Source: Pseudomonadota bacterium
GTDB taxonomy: Bacteria; Pseudomonadota; Alphaproteobacteria; Sphingomonadales; Sphingomonadaceae
DNA length: 64,000 bases
Assembly (NCBI GenBank): GCA_023418595.1
Contig: JAEZZI010000026.1
Coordinates: forward strand, 62,001 to 126,000
Direction: 5' to 3'
Shown: positions 33,112 through 40,462 of the stretch, piece after piece
Layout of the letters: every line of letters starts with the position of its first letter
How positions within the stretch are numbered: position 1 is the first letter of the stretch
Notes under the pieces: model-generated
What the model saw: only the letters and a program-made list of their open reading frames with translations
Database searches by the model: none
Told to the model about the DNA's origin: nothing
Made by a program: the position numbers and the translations under genes

Positions 33112-33797
33112 GCATCTTCAAACGACCAGCAACCCATTACGGCAAATCGCCGGAACCCGAGACGCCCTATCAGAAGGCCGCGCAGGCTTGGGACGAGCGT
33201 ATCGGCTCGGCCCGCGTGCAGGCGCGGAACTGGAGGCTCATGGCCTTCGGTTCCCTGATCCTTTCGGCCGGCTTCGCCTCGGCGCTAGTGTGGCAGTCCG
33301 CACGCGGAACTGTGGTGCCTTGGGTGGTGCAGGTCGATAATCTCGGTCAGGCGCAAACCGTCGCGCCTGCGAACGCCGATTATCGGCCGACTGACCCGCA
33401 GATCGCTTTCCATCTCGGCCGCTTCATCGAGCAGGTCCGCGCGATCCCGGCCGACGCCATCATTGTTCGCCAGAATTGGCTTCGGGCTTATGAGTGGACC
33501 ACGGATCGCGGCGCGGCTGCCTTGAACGACTACGCCCGCGCCAACGACCCGTTCACCCGCGTCGGCCGTCAGCAGGTCGCCGTCGAGGTCTCGAGCGTCA
33601 TCCGGGCATCCCCCAACAGCTTCCGCATCGCATGGACCGAACGCCATTACGAGAACGGCCAGCTCTCCACGACCGAGCGATGGACGGCCATCCTCACCAT
33701 CGTGATCCAGCCACCGCGCAATGCCGAACGGCTGCGCGCCAATCCGCTCGGCATCTACGTCAACGCAATCTCGTGGTCGCGGGAGATGAGCCAATGA
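33108..33797 (+). CDS. trbF: Conjugal transfer protein TrbF
   Basis: 229 residues, VirB8-like. It begins with a short cytoplasmic tail and one membrane segment (LMAFGSLILSAGFASALVW). The periplasmic domain contains PTDPQIAFHLGRFIEQVRAIPADAIIVRQNWLRAYEWT and RIAWTERHYENGQLSTTERWTAILTIVIQPP, a typical VirB8/TrbF pattern. It is an assembly scaffold of the channel. ATGA overlaps join it to trbL and trbG. Confidence 0.9.
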   Translation: MSIFKRPATHYGKSPEPETPYQKAAQAWDERIGSARVQARNWRLMAFGSLILSAGFASALVWQSARGTVVPWVVQVDNLGQAQTVAPANADYRPTDPQIAFHLGRFIEQVRAIPADAIIVRQNWLRAYEWTTDRGAAALNDYARANDPFTRVGRQQVAVEVSSVIRASPNSFRIAWTERHYENGQLSTTERWTAILTIVIQPPRNAERLRANPLGIYVNAISWSREMSQ

Positions 33798-34795
33798 GAA
33801 CCGTCACCCGCATCCCCGCAATAGCGGCCATGCTGCTTTCGGCGACCATGCTGGCCGGCTGCGCCACCAACCGCACGCAGCAATGGAGCTACGATGCCGA
33901 GGTGCCGCCGTTGCCGACCGTGCAGGCGGCAGCCACCAGCGACACGCCCCGGCCGTTGCACACGCCTCCGGCATGGACCGTCGCGCGCGGCGGCACCGTC
34001 GCCGGCACGCCGACCGGCCGCGTCGAGAACGCCAACGCAGCCGCCCGCGTCGAGCCGCGCCGCGAGGGCTATTACAACGCCATCCAGATATATCCGTGGT
34101 CGGAAGGCGCACTCTATCAGGTCTATGCCGCAGTCGGCCAGATCACGACGATCGCGCTGGAGCCGGGCGAGAGCCTGACCGGCGCGGGGCCGATCGCGGC
34201 CGGCGACACCGCCCGCTGGATCATCGGCGACACGGAATCCGGGTCAGGTGCAAATCGCCGCGTCCATATCCTCGCGAAGCCGACACGGCCGGACATATCG
34301 ACGAACCTCGTCGTCACCACCGACAGGCGAATTTACATGATCGAACTGCACGCTCGGGAATCGCTCTACATGCCGGCCGTGGCATGGGCCTATCCGACGC
34401 CGCCAGCAGGTCAGCGCCAGACGGTTCCGGCCGCACCGGTCATCCCGGCCGAAGCCGCGCGGAACTATCGCTACGCCTTGCAGGTGCAGGGCGACAGCCC
34501 GCCATGGCGGCCGGCTTCCGTCTTCGACGATGGCCGCCGCGTCTATGTCGTCTTCCCGGCCGGCATCGTGCAGGGCGAGATGCCGCCGATCTTCGTGCTC
34601 GGCGCGGACGGCGAGCCGCAGATCGTCAACAGCCGTATCCATCAGAACGTCCTGATTGTGGATCGCCTGTTCGGCGCGGCCGAGCTGCGCCTTGGCAGCG
34701 GCAACCGCCAGCAGGTCGTCAGGATCGTCCGAATCAACCCGACGCAGGCCGCCGCCGCGCAGCCCGCCAGCGCGACCGGAGACTCCCCGTCATGA
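33794..34795 (+). CDS. trbG: Conjugal transfer protein TrbG
   Basis: 333 residues, VirB9-like. The signal sequence ends in a lipobox LAGC at about residues 20-23, so it is a predicted outer-membrane lipoprotein, combining the usual VirB7 and VirB9 jobs. The body shows EGYYNAIQIYPWSEGALYQVYAA and TTDRRIYMIELHARESLYMPAVAWAYP, and ends in an OMP-type domain with VDRLFGAAELRLG. The frame upstream to 33494 is trbF shadow and excluded. Confidence 0.9.
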   Translation: MRTVTRIPAIAAMLLSATMLAGCATNRTQQWSYDAEVPPLPTVQAAATSDTPRPLHTPPAWTVARGGTVAGTPTGRVENANAAARVEPRREGYYNAIQIYPWSEGALYQVYAAVGQITTIALEPGESLTGAGPIAAGDTARWIIGDTESGSGANRRVHILAKPTRPDISTNLVVTTDRRIYMIELHARESLYMPAVAWAYPTPPAGQRQTVPAAPVIPAEAARNYRYALQVQGDSPPWRPASVFDDGRRVYVVFPAGIVQGEMPPIFVLGADGEPQIVNSRIHQNVLIVDRLFGAAELRLGSGNRQQVVRIVRINPTQAAAAQPASATGDSPS

Positions 34796-35928
34796 CTGAC
34801 AACACCACCATCGACACCACCGCGCCCATGCGATTGCGCGCCGAACCGCCCCGCGTCACCCGCCTGTCCCGTAAGATGCTGGCCGGCGTCGGAGCCGTCG
34901 CGCTGCTCGGCATCGGCGGGGCGCTCATCTACGCGCTCCAGACCCGCGATGCAGGACCGGGAGGGGACGAACTCTATTCGACCGAGAACCGCCCCACGGC
35001 GGACGGGCTGTCCGGCCTGCCGCGTGACTATACCGGCCCAGTGCTCGGCCCGGCGCTGCCGGGCGACCTCGGCCGTCCAATCCTCGACGCGCAGAACCGG
35101 GGTCAGCCCGTCGCGCCGACCGTCATGACAACGCCAGCCGTCGATCCCGACGAACAGCGCCGTCTTGCCGAGGAAGAAGCCGCGCGCTTGAGCAACGTGT
35201 TTTTCCAGTCCGGCCCACGCACGGGTGCGCCGGCGGGAACGGCCATGCCCGGTCTTGCAGGACTCGGCCTCGGCGGACAGCTCGCGACGCAGGACCGGCA
35301 TACAGCGTTTCTCAACGGGCCGGTGGACCGGCAGACCATCGCCCCGGATCGTGTCGCGCCGCCGGCCTCGCCCTACATTCTTCAGGCCGGGGCCGTAATT
35401 CCCGCCGCGTTGATAACCGGCATCCGTTCCGATCTACCCGGCCAGATCACCGCACAGGTGACGGAGAACGTCTATGACAGCCCCACCGGCAGCCTGCTCC
35501 TGATCCCGCAGGGCACCCGCATCATCGGCCAATATGATGACGGCGTGACCTTCGGCCAGCGCAGGGTGCTCTTGGTGTGGAACCGCCTGATCCTGCCGGG
35601 TGGCCGCTCCATCGTCCTTGAGCGTCTGCCGGGCGCGGACTCCAGCGGCTATGCCGGGCTGGAAGACGGGGTTGATTACCATTGGTGGGATCTGATGAAG
35701 GCCGCAGGGCTGTCCACGCTGCTCGCAGTCGGCACGGAGCTGGCGACCAGCGACGAGGACCGGCTGATCCGCGCCATCCGCGACGGGGCGCAGGATACCG
35801 TCAATCAGGCGGGCCAGCAGATCGTGCAGCGCCAGTTGCTGGTCGCGCCGACGCTGACCATCCGGCCGGGCTTCCCGGTTCGCATCATCGTGACCCGCGA
35901 CCTTGTGTTCGAGCCGGCAGGAGGTTGA
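34792..35928 (+). CDS. trbI: Conjugal transfer protein TrbI
   Basis: 378 residues, VirB10-like. A cytoplasmic N-terminus and one membrane segment (MLAGVGAVALLGIGGALIYAL) precede a proline-rich periplasmic linker and the conserved C-terminal domain (YILQAGAVIPAALITGIRSDLPGQITAQVTENVYD, LLIPQGTRIIGQYDDGVTFGQRRVLLVWNRLILPGGRSI). It spans both membranes and forms the outer-membrane core with TrbG. It starts on the trbG stop (ATGA). Confidence 0.92.
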   Translation: MTDNTTIDTTAPMRLRAEPPRVTRLSRKMLAGVGAVALLGIGGALIYALQTRDAGPGGDELYSTENRPTADGLSGLPRDYTGPVLGPALPGDLGRPILDAQNRGQPVAPTVMTTPAVDPDEQRRLAEEEAARLSNVFFQSGPRTGAPAGTAMPGLAGLGLGGQLATQDRHTAFLNGPVDRQTIAPDRVAPPASPYILQAGAVIPAALITGIRSDLPGQITAQVTENVYDSPTGSLLLIPQGTRIIGQYDDGVTFGQRRVLLVWNRLILPGGRSIVLERLPGADSSGYAGLEDGVDYHWWDLMKAAGLSTLLAVGTELATSDEDRLIRAIRDGAQDTVNQAGQQIVQRQLLVAPTLTIRPGFPVRIIVTRDLVFEPAGG

Positions 35929-35930
35929 CC

Positions 35931-36152
35931 ATGACCAAGCTGAAACTCGGCCCGCTCCCCGACGACAAGCCCGTGAAAGTCACGGTGGAGCTGCCCGCGC
36001 CGCTTCACCGCGATCTGGTCGCCTATGCCGAGGTGCTGGCCCGTGAGAGCGGCCAGCCCGCCGCCGATCCCGTCAGACTGATCGTGCCTATGCTGGAGCG
36101 GTTCATCGCCACGGATCGAGGTTTCGCCAAGGCGCGGCGAGCCGCAAGCTAA
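35931..36152 (+). CDS. DUF2274 family protein
   Basis: 73 residues with the DUF2274 pattern: KLKLGPLPDDKPVKVTVELPAPLHRDLVAYAEVLA, then DPVRLIVPMLERFIATDRGFAKARR. The first half looks like a ribbon-helix-helix DNA-binding fold. The family is always found at the end of trb operons of this type. GGAGG precedes the ATG, and two bases separate it from trbI. Possibly an operon autoregulator. Confidence 0.8.
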   Translation: MTKLKLGPLPDDKPVKVTVELPAPLHRDLVAYAEVLARESGQPAADPVRLIVPMLERFIATDRGFAKARRAAS

Positions 36153-36164
36153 GCCCGTCCTGTC

Positions 36165-36233
36165 GGGGTGCCGCCAGCACATACACGCAAATGCGGCACG
36201 CTACAGGCCGCCGATCCCCCTCCATGGTTCGCT
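36165..36233. repeat. 69-bp repeat, copy 2
   Basis: Same element as 13565-13633 in the same orientation, about 59 of 69 bases identical and no gaps. The inverted repeat GTGCCGC (36168-36174) ... GCGGCAC (36193-36199) is fully kept. It starts 13 bases after the DUF2274 gene and ends 54 bases before the toxin-antitoxin/recombinase operon. The two copies therefore stand at the start of the replication block and the start of the integration block. Confidence 0.65.
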
Positions 36234-36286
36234 TAATTCCGGGTCCTTGAGCGCCCCGGAATCCACACCGGACCAAGGAGGATTCC

Positions 36287-36607
36287 ATGTGCGCAGAGCG
36301 CCGCCGCGCCAGCAAAGGGCGACCGCGACACCCGGTCCCCAAGACACTTCCCGACGATCTTTTCGACTATGCCGACAAACCCACGCCGGACGGCCGAGAG
36401 CGCCGCAGGTCGCCGCTTCGCATCGTCGATGTGGAATCGTTGCCTGTCTTCGACGACTGGCCTGAGAAGGTGCCGATCACCGAGGAAGAACTGCAAATCT
36501 TCGAGCGGTATTTCGGCGACGTGCTCGACCGGCTGTTCGGCCCAATCGACGATCCTGACAATCAGCACTTGCCGTCATTAACATCAGATGGTAACAGTAA
36601 GCCATGA
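36287..36607 (+). CDS. Hypothetical protein, first gene of the recombinase operon
   Basis: 106 residues, not recognised. The N-terminus is basic (CAERRRASKGRPRHP), followed by an acidic segment (VPITEEELQIFERYFGDVLDRLFGPIDDPD). AAGGAGGA lies four bases upstream of the ATG, a strong ribosome site, and the stop overlaps the next start by four bases. It could be an accessory of the toxin-antitoxin pair or of the recombinase. Confidence 0.6.
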   Translation: MCAERRRASKGRPRHPVPKTLPDDLFDYADKPTPDGRERRRSPLRIVDVESLPVFDDWPEKVPITEEELQIFERYFGDVLDRLFGPIDDPDNQHLPSLTSDGNSKP

Positions 36608-36957
36608 GCGAGGATCGTGACCCGAGCCTCGACACGCTTCTGGACCTCGACGGACAGGTGCTCGTTGTCGATCCCGAGGGCGGTCATTGGGTGAAGTTCG
36701 TCGTCACCCGCGTTCCGGCATCGCCGGAGAAGCCGCACGGCCTCGATTACTCGCTCACGCTTCACGGGCCTTCGGGCGAGCGGCTGGTCGGCTTCGACAA
36801 TGCCCATCCGGTCGGCCGAGGCAGGAGGGGCGAGCCGATGGACCATAGGCATCGTCTCCAGACCGTGAAGCCTTACGCCTACGAGGACGCGGCCAAGCTG
36901 CTGGCCGACTTCTGGCAGGCGGTGGACGCGGTGTTGAAGGAGCGAGGCGTAACATGA
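36604..36957 (+). CDS. tumE: TumE-like toxin (DUF6516)
   Basis: 117 residues. The pattern GGHWVKFVVTRVPASPEKPHGLDYSLTLHGPSGERLVGFDNAHPV...PMDHRHR is typical of the TumE/DUF6516 family, whose members are toxins paired with TumA antitoxins. The next gene, overlapping by four bases, encodes a TumA-like HTH protein, which supports the pairing. TumE is a suspected ribonuclease; no catalytic residues can be assigned here with certainty. The conserved LDYSL and DNAHP segments are present. Confidence 0.7.
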   Translation: MSEDRDPSLDTLLDLDGQVLVVDPEGGHWVKFVVTRVPASPEKPHGLDYSLTLHGPSGERLVGFDNAHPVGRGRRGEPMDHRHRLQTVKPYAYEDAAKLLADFWQAVDAVLKERGVT

Positions 36958-37343
36958 CCACATTGAAAGTCGGGATTGCCGGCTATGATGAGATGAAGGC
37001 CCGCACCATGCGGATCGCCAAGGGCGAGGAAAAGCCCGCGCCCAATGATCCGAAGGTGTGGTTCACATCCACGGAATCCTTCGCGCAAATCCTCTCCAGT
37101 GGGAATCGCGAGCTGCTGCGCGTCATCGACGAGCAGTCGCCCGGCTCGCTGGAGGAACTGTCGCGGATCACCGGGCGGTCGAAGCCCAGCCTGTCCCGAA
37201 CCCTCAAGACGATGGCGAACTACGGCCTTGTCCGTATGGACCCCGGCGAGGGCCAGAAGGTCGTTCCCAAGGTGCTGCATGATCGCGTGGCGCTGGAGCT
37301 GCCGCTGATCGAGCGCCGGGCCGCGAAAGGAGGCGCGCTATGA
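36954..37343 (+). CDS. tumA: TumA-like HTH antitoxin
   Basis: 129 residues with a winged-helix core: SFAQILSSGNRELLRVIDEQSPGSLEELSRITGRSKPSLSRTLKTMANYGLVRM. Such MarR-like HTH proteins (HVO_A0114 family) pair with TumE and act as antitoxin and operon repressor. Toxin-before-antitoxin order is usual for this type. The start overlaps the toxin stop, and its own stop overlaps the recombinase start, so antitoxin and recombinase are translationally linked. Confidence 0.7.
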   Translation: MTTLKVGIAGYDEMKARTMRIAKGEEKPAPNDPKVWFTSTESFAQILSSGNRELLRVIDEQSPGSLEELSRITGRSKPSLSRTLKTMANYGLVRMDPGEGQKVVPKVLHDRVALELPLIERRAAKGGAL

Positions 37344-39082
37344 ATATGCAAAGTCCCCATGTCGCCTTGCGCGCCGCGCTCTACCTGCGCGTCTCCACGA
37401 CGCGGCAGGCCGAGCATAACGTGTCGATCCCCGACCAGCGCAAGCAGGGCGAGGCTTATTGCGCTTCGCGCGGCTATCAGCTCGTCGAAACCTTCGTAGA
37501 GGCCGGAGCATCGGCGACCAACGACCGTCGCCCCGAGTTCCAACGGATGATCGAGGCCGGCACCAGCAAGCCCGCGCCGTTCGACGTGGTGGTGGTTCAC
37601 AGCTTCTCGCGTTTCTTCCGCGATCACTTCGAGCTGGAGTTCAACGTCAGGAAGCTCGCCAAGAATGGCGTCCGGCTGGTGTCCATCACACAGGAAATGG
37701 GCGACGACCCCATGCACGTCATGATGCGGCAGATCATGGCGCTGTTCGACGAATACCAGTCCAAGGAGAACGCCAAGCACGTCCTGCGCGCCTTGAAGGA
37801 GAACGCCCGCCAAGGCTTCTGGAACGGTTCGCTTCCGCCCATCGGCTACCGCGTCGTCGATGCCGAGCAGCGCGGCGCGAAGATGAAGAAGAAGCTGGAA
37901 ATCGACCCGCTGCACGCCGACACCGTGCGGCTGATCTTCCGCCTTGCAACGGAAGGCGACGGCACGTCCGGCCCCATGGGCGTCAAGAACATCGTCAGCT
38001 ACCTCAACAGGAACCGCATGTTCACCCGCAGCGGCGGGCGTTGGGGCATCGGCCAGCTCCACCGTATCCTGACCCGGCGCACCTATATCGGCGAGCATCG
38101 GTTCAATCGCCGTTCCAAAAAGGGCGAGGTGAAGCCCGAGGAAGAAATCGTCACCGTCGCGGTGCCACCGCTGATCGACCTTGAGACCTTCGAGGCGGTG
38201 CAGAGGCGCTTGCAGGTCAACAATCCGAAGGTGACGCCGCCGCGCGTCGTCAGCGGGCCGAACCTGCTGACGGGCATTTGCCATTGCGGCAATTGCGGTG
38301 GCGCGATGACGCTGCGCACCGGCAAGAACGGCCGGTATCGCTATTATGCCTGCTCGATCCGGGCGCGGCAGGGCGACACCGGCTGCAAGGGCCGTGCGAT
38401 CCCCATGGACAGGCTCGACCGCATCGTGGTCAGCCATATTGAGGAACGCTTGCTCGACCCCGAGCGGATCGAAGACGTGCTCGCCTCGCTTCTGGATCGC
38501 AGGCAGGAGAGCGTCGAGCGGCGCAGCCAGCATATCGCCGAATTGAACCAGCGCGCCGCCGAGGCCGACATGCGCCTCAAGCGGCTTTACGACGCTATCG
38601 AGGCTGGTTCGCTCGACCCGGCCGAATCCGCCCTCGGCGAGCGGATAGCGGGCCTTACCGCGCTACGGGATCAGGCACGGGCCGATGCCGAAAGGACCGA
38701 GGCCATGCTGAAAAGCTCGGCCCATCAGGGCCTAACAGGTGCGGCCGTGCGGGAACTGGCAAGCGAAGCCCGCACCCGGCTCCGGCTCGGAAAGGGCGGC
38801 TATCGGCGGGAACACGTCCGGGCCTTCGCCCAGCACGTCGAGGTCGCGGATGACGCGATCTATCTCAAAGGCAGCAAAAGCGTCCTGTTGAGGACACTGG
38901 TAGCCGCTAAGGGAGGGAAAACGGCGGGAATCGGCGTTCCCGGTTTTATACCGAAGTGGCGGAGCGGGAGGGATTCGAACCCTCGATACGGTTTTGCCGT
39001 ATACTCACTTTCCAGGCGAGCGCCTTCGACCACTCGGCCACCGCTCCGCAGGTTTGAATGCCTGGACAGGCGGTTCCCCTAG
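37340..39082 (+). CDS. Large serine recombinase, integrase of the ICE
   Basis: 580 codons as integrated. The resolvase domain begins AALYLRVSTTRQAEHN with the catalytic serine. A recombinase domain follows (PPIGYRVV, GIGQLHRILTRRTYIGEHRF), then a zinc ribbon (CHCGNCGGAMTL...YYACS...GCKG) and a coiled-coil C-terminal region. The frame has no stop before the end of the element: the last 42 or so residues (from about PKWRSGRDSNPRYG) are read from the antisense of the tRNA-Ser gene and flanking chromosome. In the excised circle the C-terminus must be different. The start overlaps the antitoxin stop (ATGA). Confidence 0.88.
   Translation: MNMQSPHVALRAALYLRVSTTRQAEHNVSIPDQRKQGEAYCASRGYQLVETFVEAGASATNDRRPEFQRMIEAGTSKPAPFDVVVVHSFSRFFRDHFELEFNVRKLAKNGVRLVSITQEMGDDPMHVMMRQIMALFDEYQSKENAKHVLRALKENARQGFWNGSLPPIGYRVVDAEQRGAKMKKKLEIDPLHADTVRLIFRLATEGDGTSGPMGVKNIVSYLNRNRMFTRSGGRWGIGQLHRILTRRTYIGEHRFNRRSKKGEVKPEEEIVTVAVPPLIDLETFEAVQRRLQVNNPKVTPPRVVSGPNLLTGICHCGNCGGAMTLRTGKNGRYRYYACSIRARQGDTGCKGRAIPMDRLDRIVVSHIEERLLDPERIEDVLASLLDRRQESVERRSQHIAELNQRAAEADMRLKRLYDAIEAGSLDPAESALGERIAGLTALRDQARADAERTEAMLKSSAHQGLTGAAVRELASEARTRLRLGKGGYRREHVRAFAQHVEVADDAIYLKGSKSVLLRTLVAAKGGKTAGIGVPGFIPKWRSGRDSNPRYGFAVYSLSRRAPSTTRPPLRRFECLDRRFP
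38957..39047 (-). tRNA. tRNA-Ser(GGA), integration site
   Basis: A 91-base class II tRNA on the minus strand. The acceptor stem GGAGCGG/CCGCTCC is closed, with encoded CCA at 38957-38959. The anticodon loop reads CTGGAAA (anticodon GGA). The long variable arm is TATACGG/CCGTATC and the T-loop GGTTCGAATCC. Its 3' end faces the mobile element, the usual orientation for integration that leaves the gene intact. The recombinase reading frame overlaps it completely on the opposite strand. Confidence 0.95.
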
Positions 39083-39154
39083 GCGAGGCGGCGGGGGCGT
39101 GCAAGCGTCTGGGTGATTGCGCGAAGGCGGGCGCTCGTGCCAACACTTGCAGCC

Positions 39155-40081
39155 ATGCTCACCAGCCTGTTTGCGCTCCTGGCGCTCGTCCAGTCCCCGC
39201 CTGCGCCGTCGCCCGCGCCGCAGGCGGCTCCGCAACCCGCGCCCGTGCCTGTCGCGACGCCCGCCCCGACGACGCCCGACGCCCCGAACCCGTGGGATGC
39301 GGCGGCGGAGGATTGGCGCGAAATCCCCGCCGACGAGCTGTTGGTGATGACCCTGTCCGGGGATCGGCGGATCTTCATCCGGCTCGCGCCCCGTTACGCG
39401 CCCGTCCATGTCGACAATATCCGCAAGCTGGCCGCCGCGCGCTGGTGGGACGGCGAGAGCGTGTACCGGGTGCAGGACAATTACGTCGTGCAGTGGGGCG
39501 ATCCCACCGAGAAGAAGCCGCAGCCCGGCGTCGTCGCCAATCCTCCGCCCGAATATGACTGGGAAGGCTGGGACGGGGTGACGGTGCTGTCACGGCGCGA
39601 TCCTTACGCGGCGCGATCGGGCTACAGCGTCGATGGCTGGCCGCTGGTCGGTGACGGTGAGCGGTCGTGGATGCCGCATTGCTACGGCATGGTCGGCGTC
39701 GCGCGCGATCTGGCGCCGAGCACGGGGTCGGGTAGCGACCTTTATACCGTGATCGGGCATGGGCCGCGGCATCTGGACCGCAACATCGCGCTCGCCGGGC
39801 GGATCGTCGAGGGGATCGAGCATCTGACCGTGTTGCCGCGCGGGATGCAGGCGCTGGGCATCTATGACGATCCCAAGCAATATGTGCGGATCGAAACCGT
39901 GCGGCTGGCGAGCGACCTGCCGGTCGGCGAGCGGCCGCGGTTCGAATATCGCGCGACCGACAATCCGCGCTTTGCCGCCTGGGTGAAGATGCGCGAGAAT
40001 CGCGAGCCGCCGTTCTTTACGGTGCAGCTTGGCGGGGCGGATATCTGTAACGCGATGCCGCCGGTGCGGCGGACGCCTTAA
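39155..40081 (+). CDS. Cyclophilin-type peptidylprolyl isomerase
   Basis: 308 residues. A signal peptide (MLTSLFALLALVQSPPA) and a proline/alanine-rich linker precede a divergent cyclophilin domain: LAPRYAPVHVDNIRKLAAARWWDGESVYRVQDNYVVQWGDP is the classic entry to the fold, with later blocks MVGVARD, YTVIGHGPRHLDRN and GRIVEGIEHL. Probably periplasmic. First chromosomal gene after the element. The ATG at 39155 is chosen because the signal peptide starts there; the frame is open back to 39113. Confidence 0.82.
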   Translation: MLTSLFALLALVQSPPAPSPAPQAAPQPAPVPVATPAPTTPDAPNPWDAAAEDWREIPADELLVMTLSGDRRIFIRLAPRYAPVHVDNIRKLAAARWWDGESVYRVQDNYVVQWGDPTEKKPQPGVVANPPPEYDWEGWDGVTVLSRRDPYAARSGYSVDGWPLVGDGERSWMPHCYGMVGVARDLAPSTGSGSDLYTVIGHGPRHLDRNIALAGRIVEGIEHLTVLPRGMQALGIYDDPKQYVRIETVRLASDLPVGERPRFEYRATDNPRFAAWVKMRENREPPFFTVQLGGADICNAMPPVRRTP

Positions 40082-40376
40082 GGCGGCGTCCGGCTTCGGC
40101 GGGGCCTTTGTTGGGAAGGATTTTCACGCAGAGGCGCAAAGAGCGCAGAGCGTTCGCGATCAAAGGCTTCTTCAACGCTCGTTCCGAATCGGTGGTTGCG
40201 GGGCGCTTCGCGGCGACAAGGACCGTCTGCTTCCCGTCCTCTACGCCTCCGCGCGAACCAATTTCTTTGCCACGCGCTGAGCATTCGATTGTCATCGCTG
40301 GATCTGCGGCCTGGTGGATCCCGGTACTTCGGCCGGGCTCACGGGAGGGAATGGACGTGCGCCGCGCACAAAAAAT
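40082..40376. other. Gene-free stretch with degenerate repeat fragments
   Basis: No convincing gene. It contains CACGCAGAGGCGCAAAGAGCGCAGAG (40125-40150, given here only as location of a common sphingomonad-style intergenic repeat) with a partial complement CTCTACGCCTCCGCGCGAA near 40239, and a degenerate piece near 40316-40345 (GGATCCCGGTACTTCGGCC) that resembles the palindromic repeat family of 62329-62434. Confidence 0.4.
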
Positions 40377-40400
40377 GGGCCGGTGATTGCTCACCGGCCC
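40377..40400 (-). terminator. Rho-independent terminator of glnK-amtB
   Basis: A perfect 10-bp stem GGGCCGGTGA/TCACCGGCCC with a 4-base loop. Read on the minus strand, the stem is followed by ATTTTTTG. It lies 63 bases past the amtB stop. Confidence 0.88.
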
Positions 40401-40462
40401 AGTCGTCCGCAGGAGGAACCTCTGGTTGGGGAGGGCGGATGCGGATGCCCTCCCCAATGTCG

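Noticed and set aside
37340..39082. Tyrosine integrase at the tRNA end
   Set aside because: The only recombinase has the YLRVST serine-recombinase start and a zinc ribbon; no tyrosine-integrase motif is present in the window.
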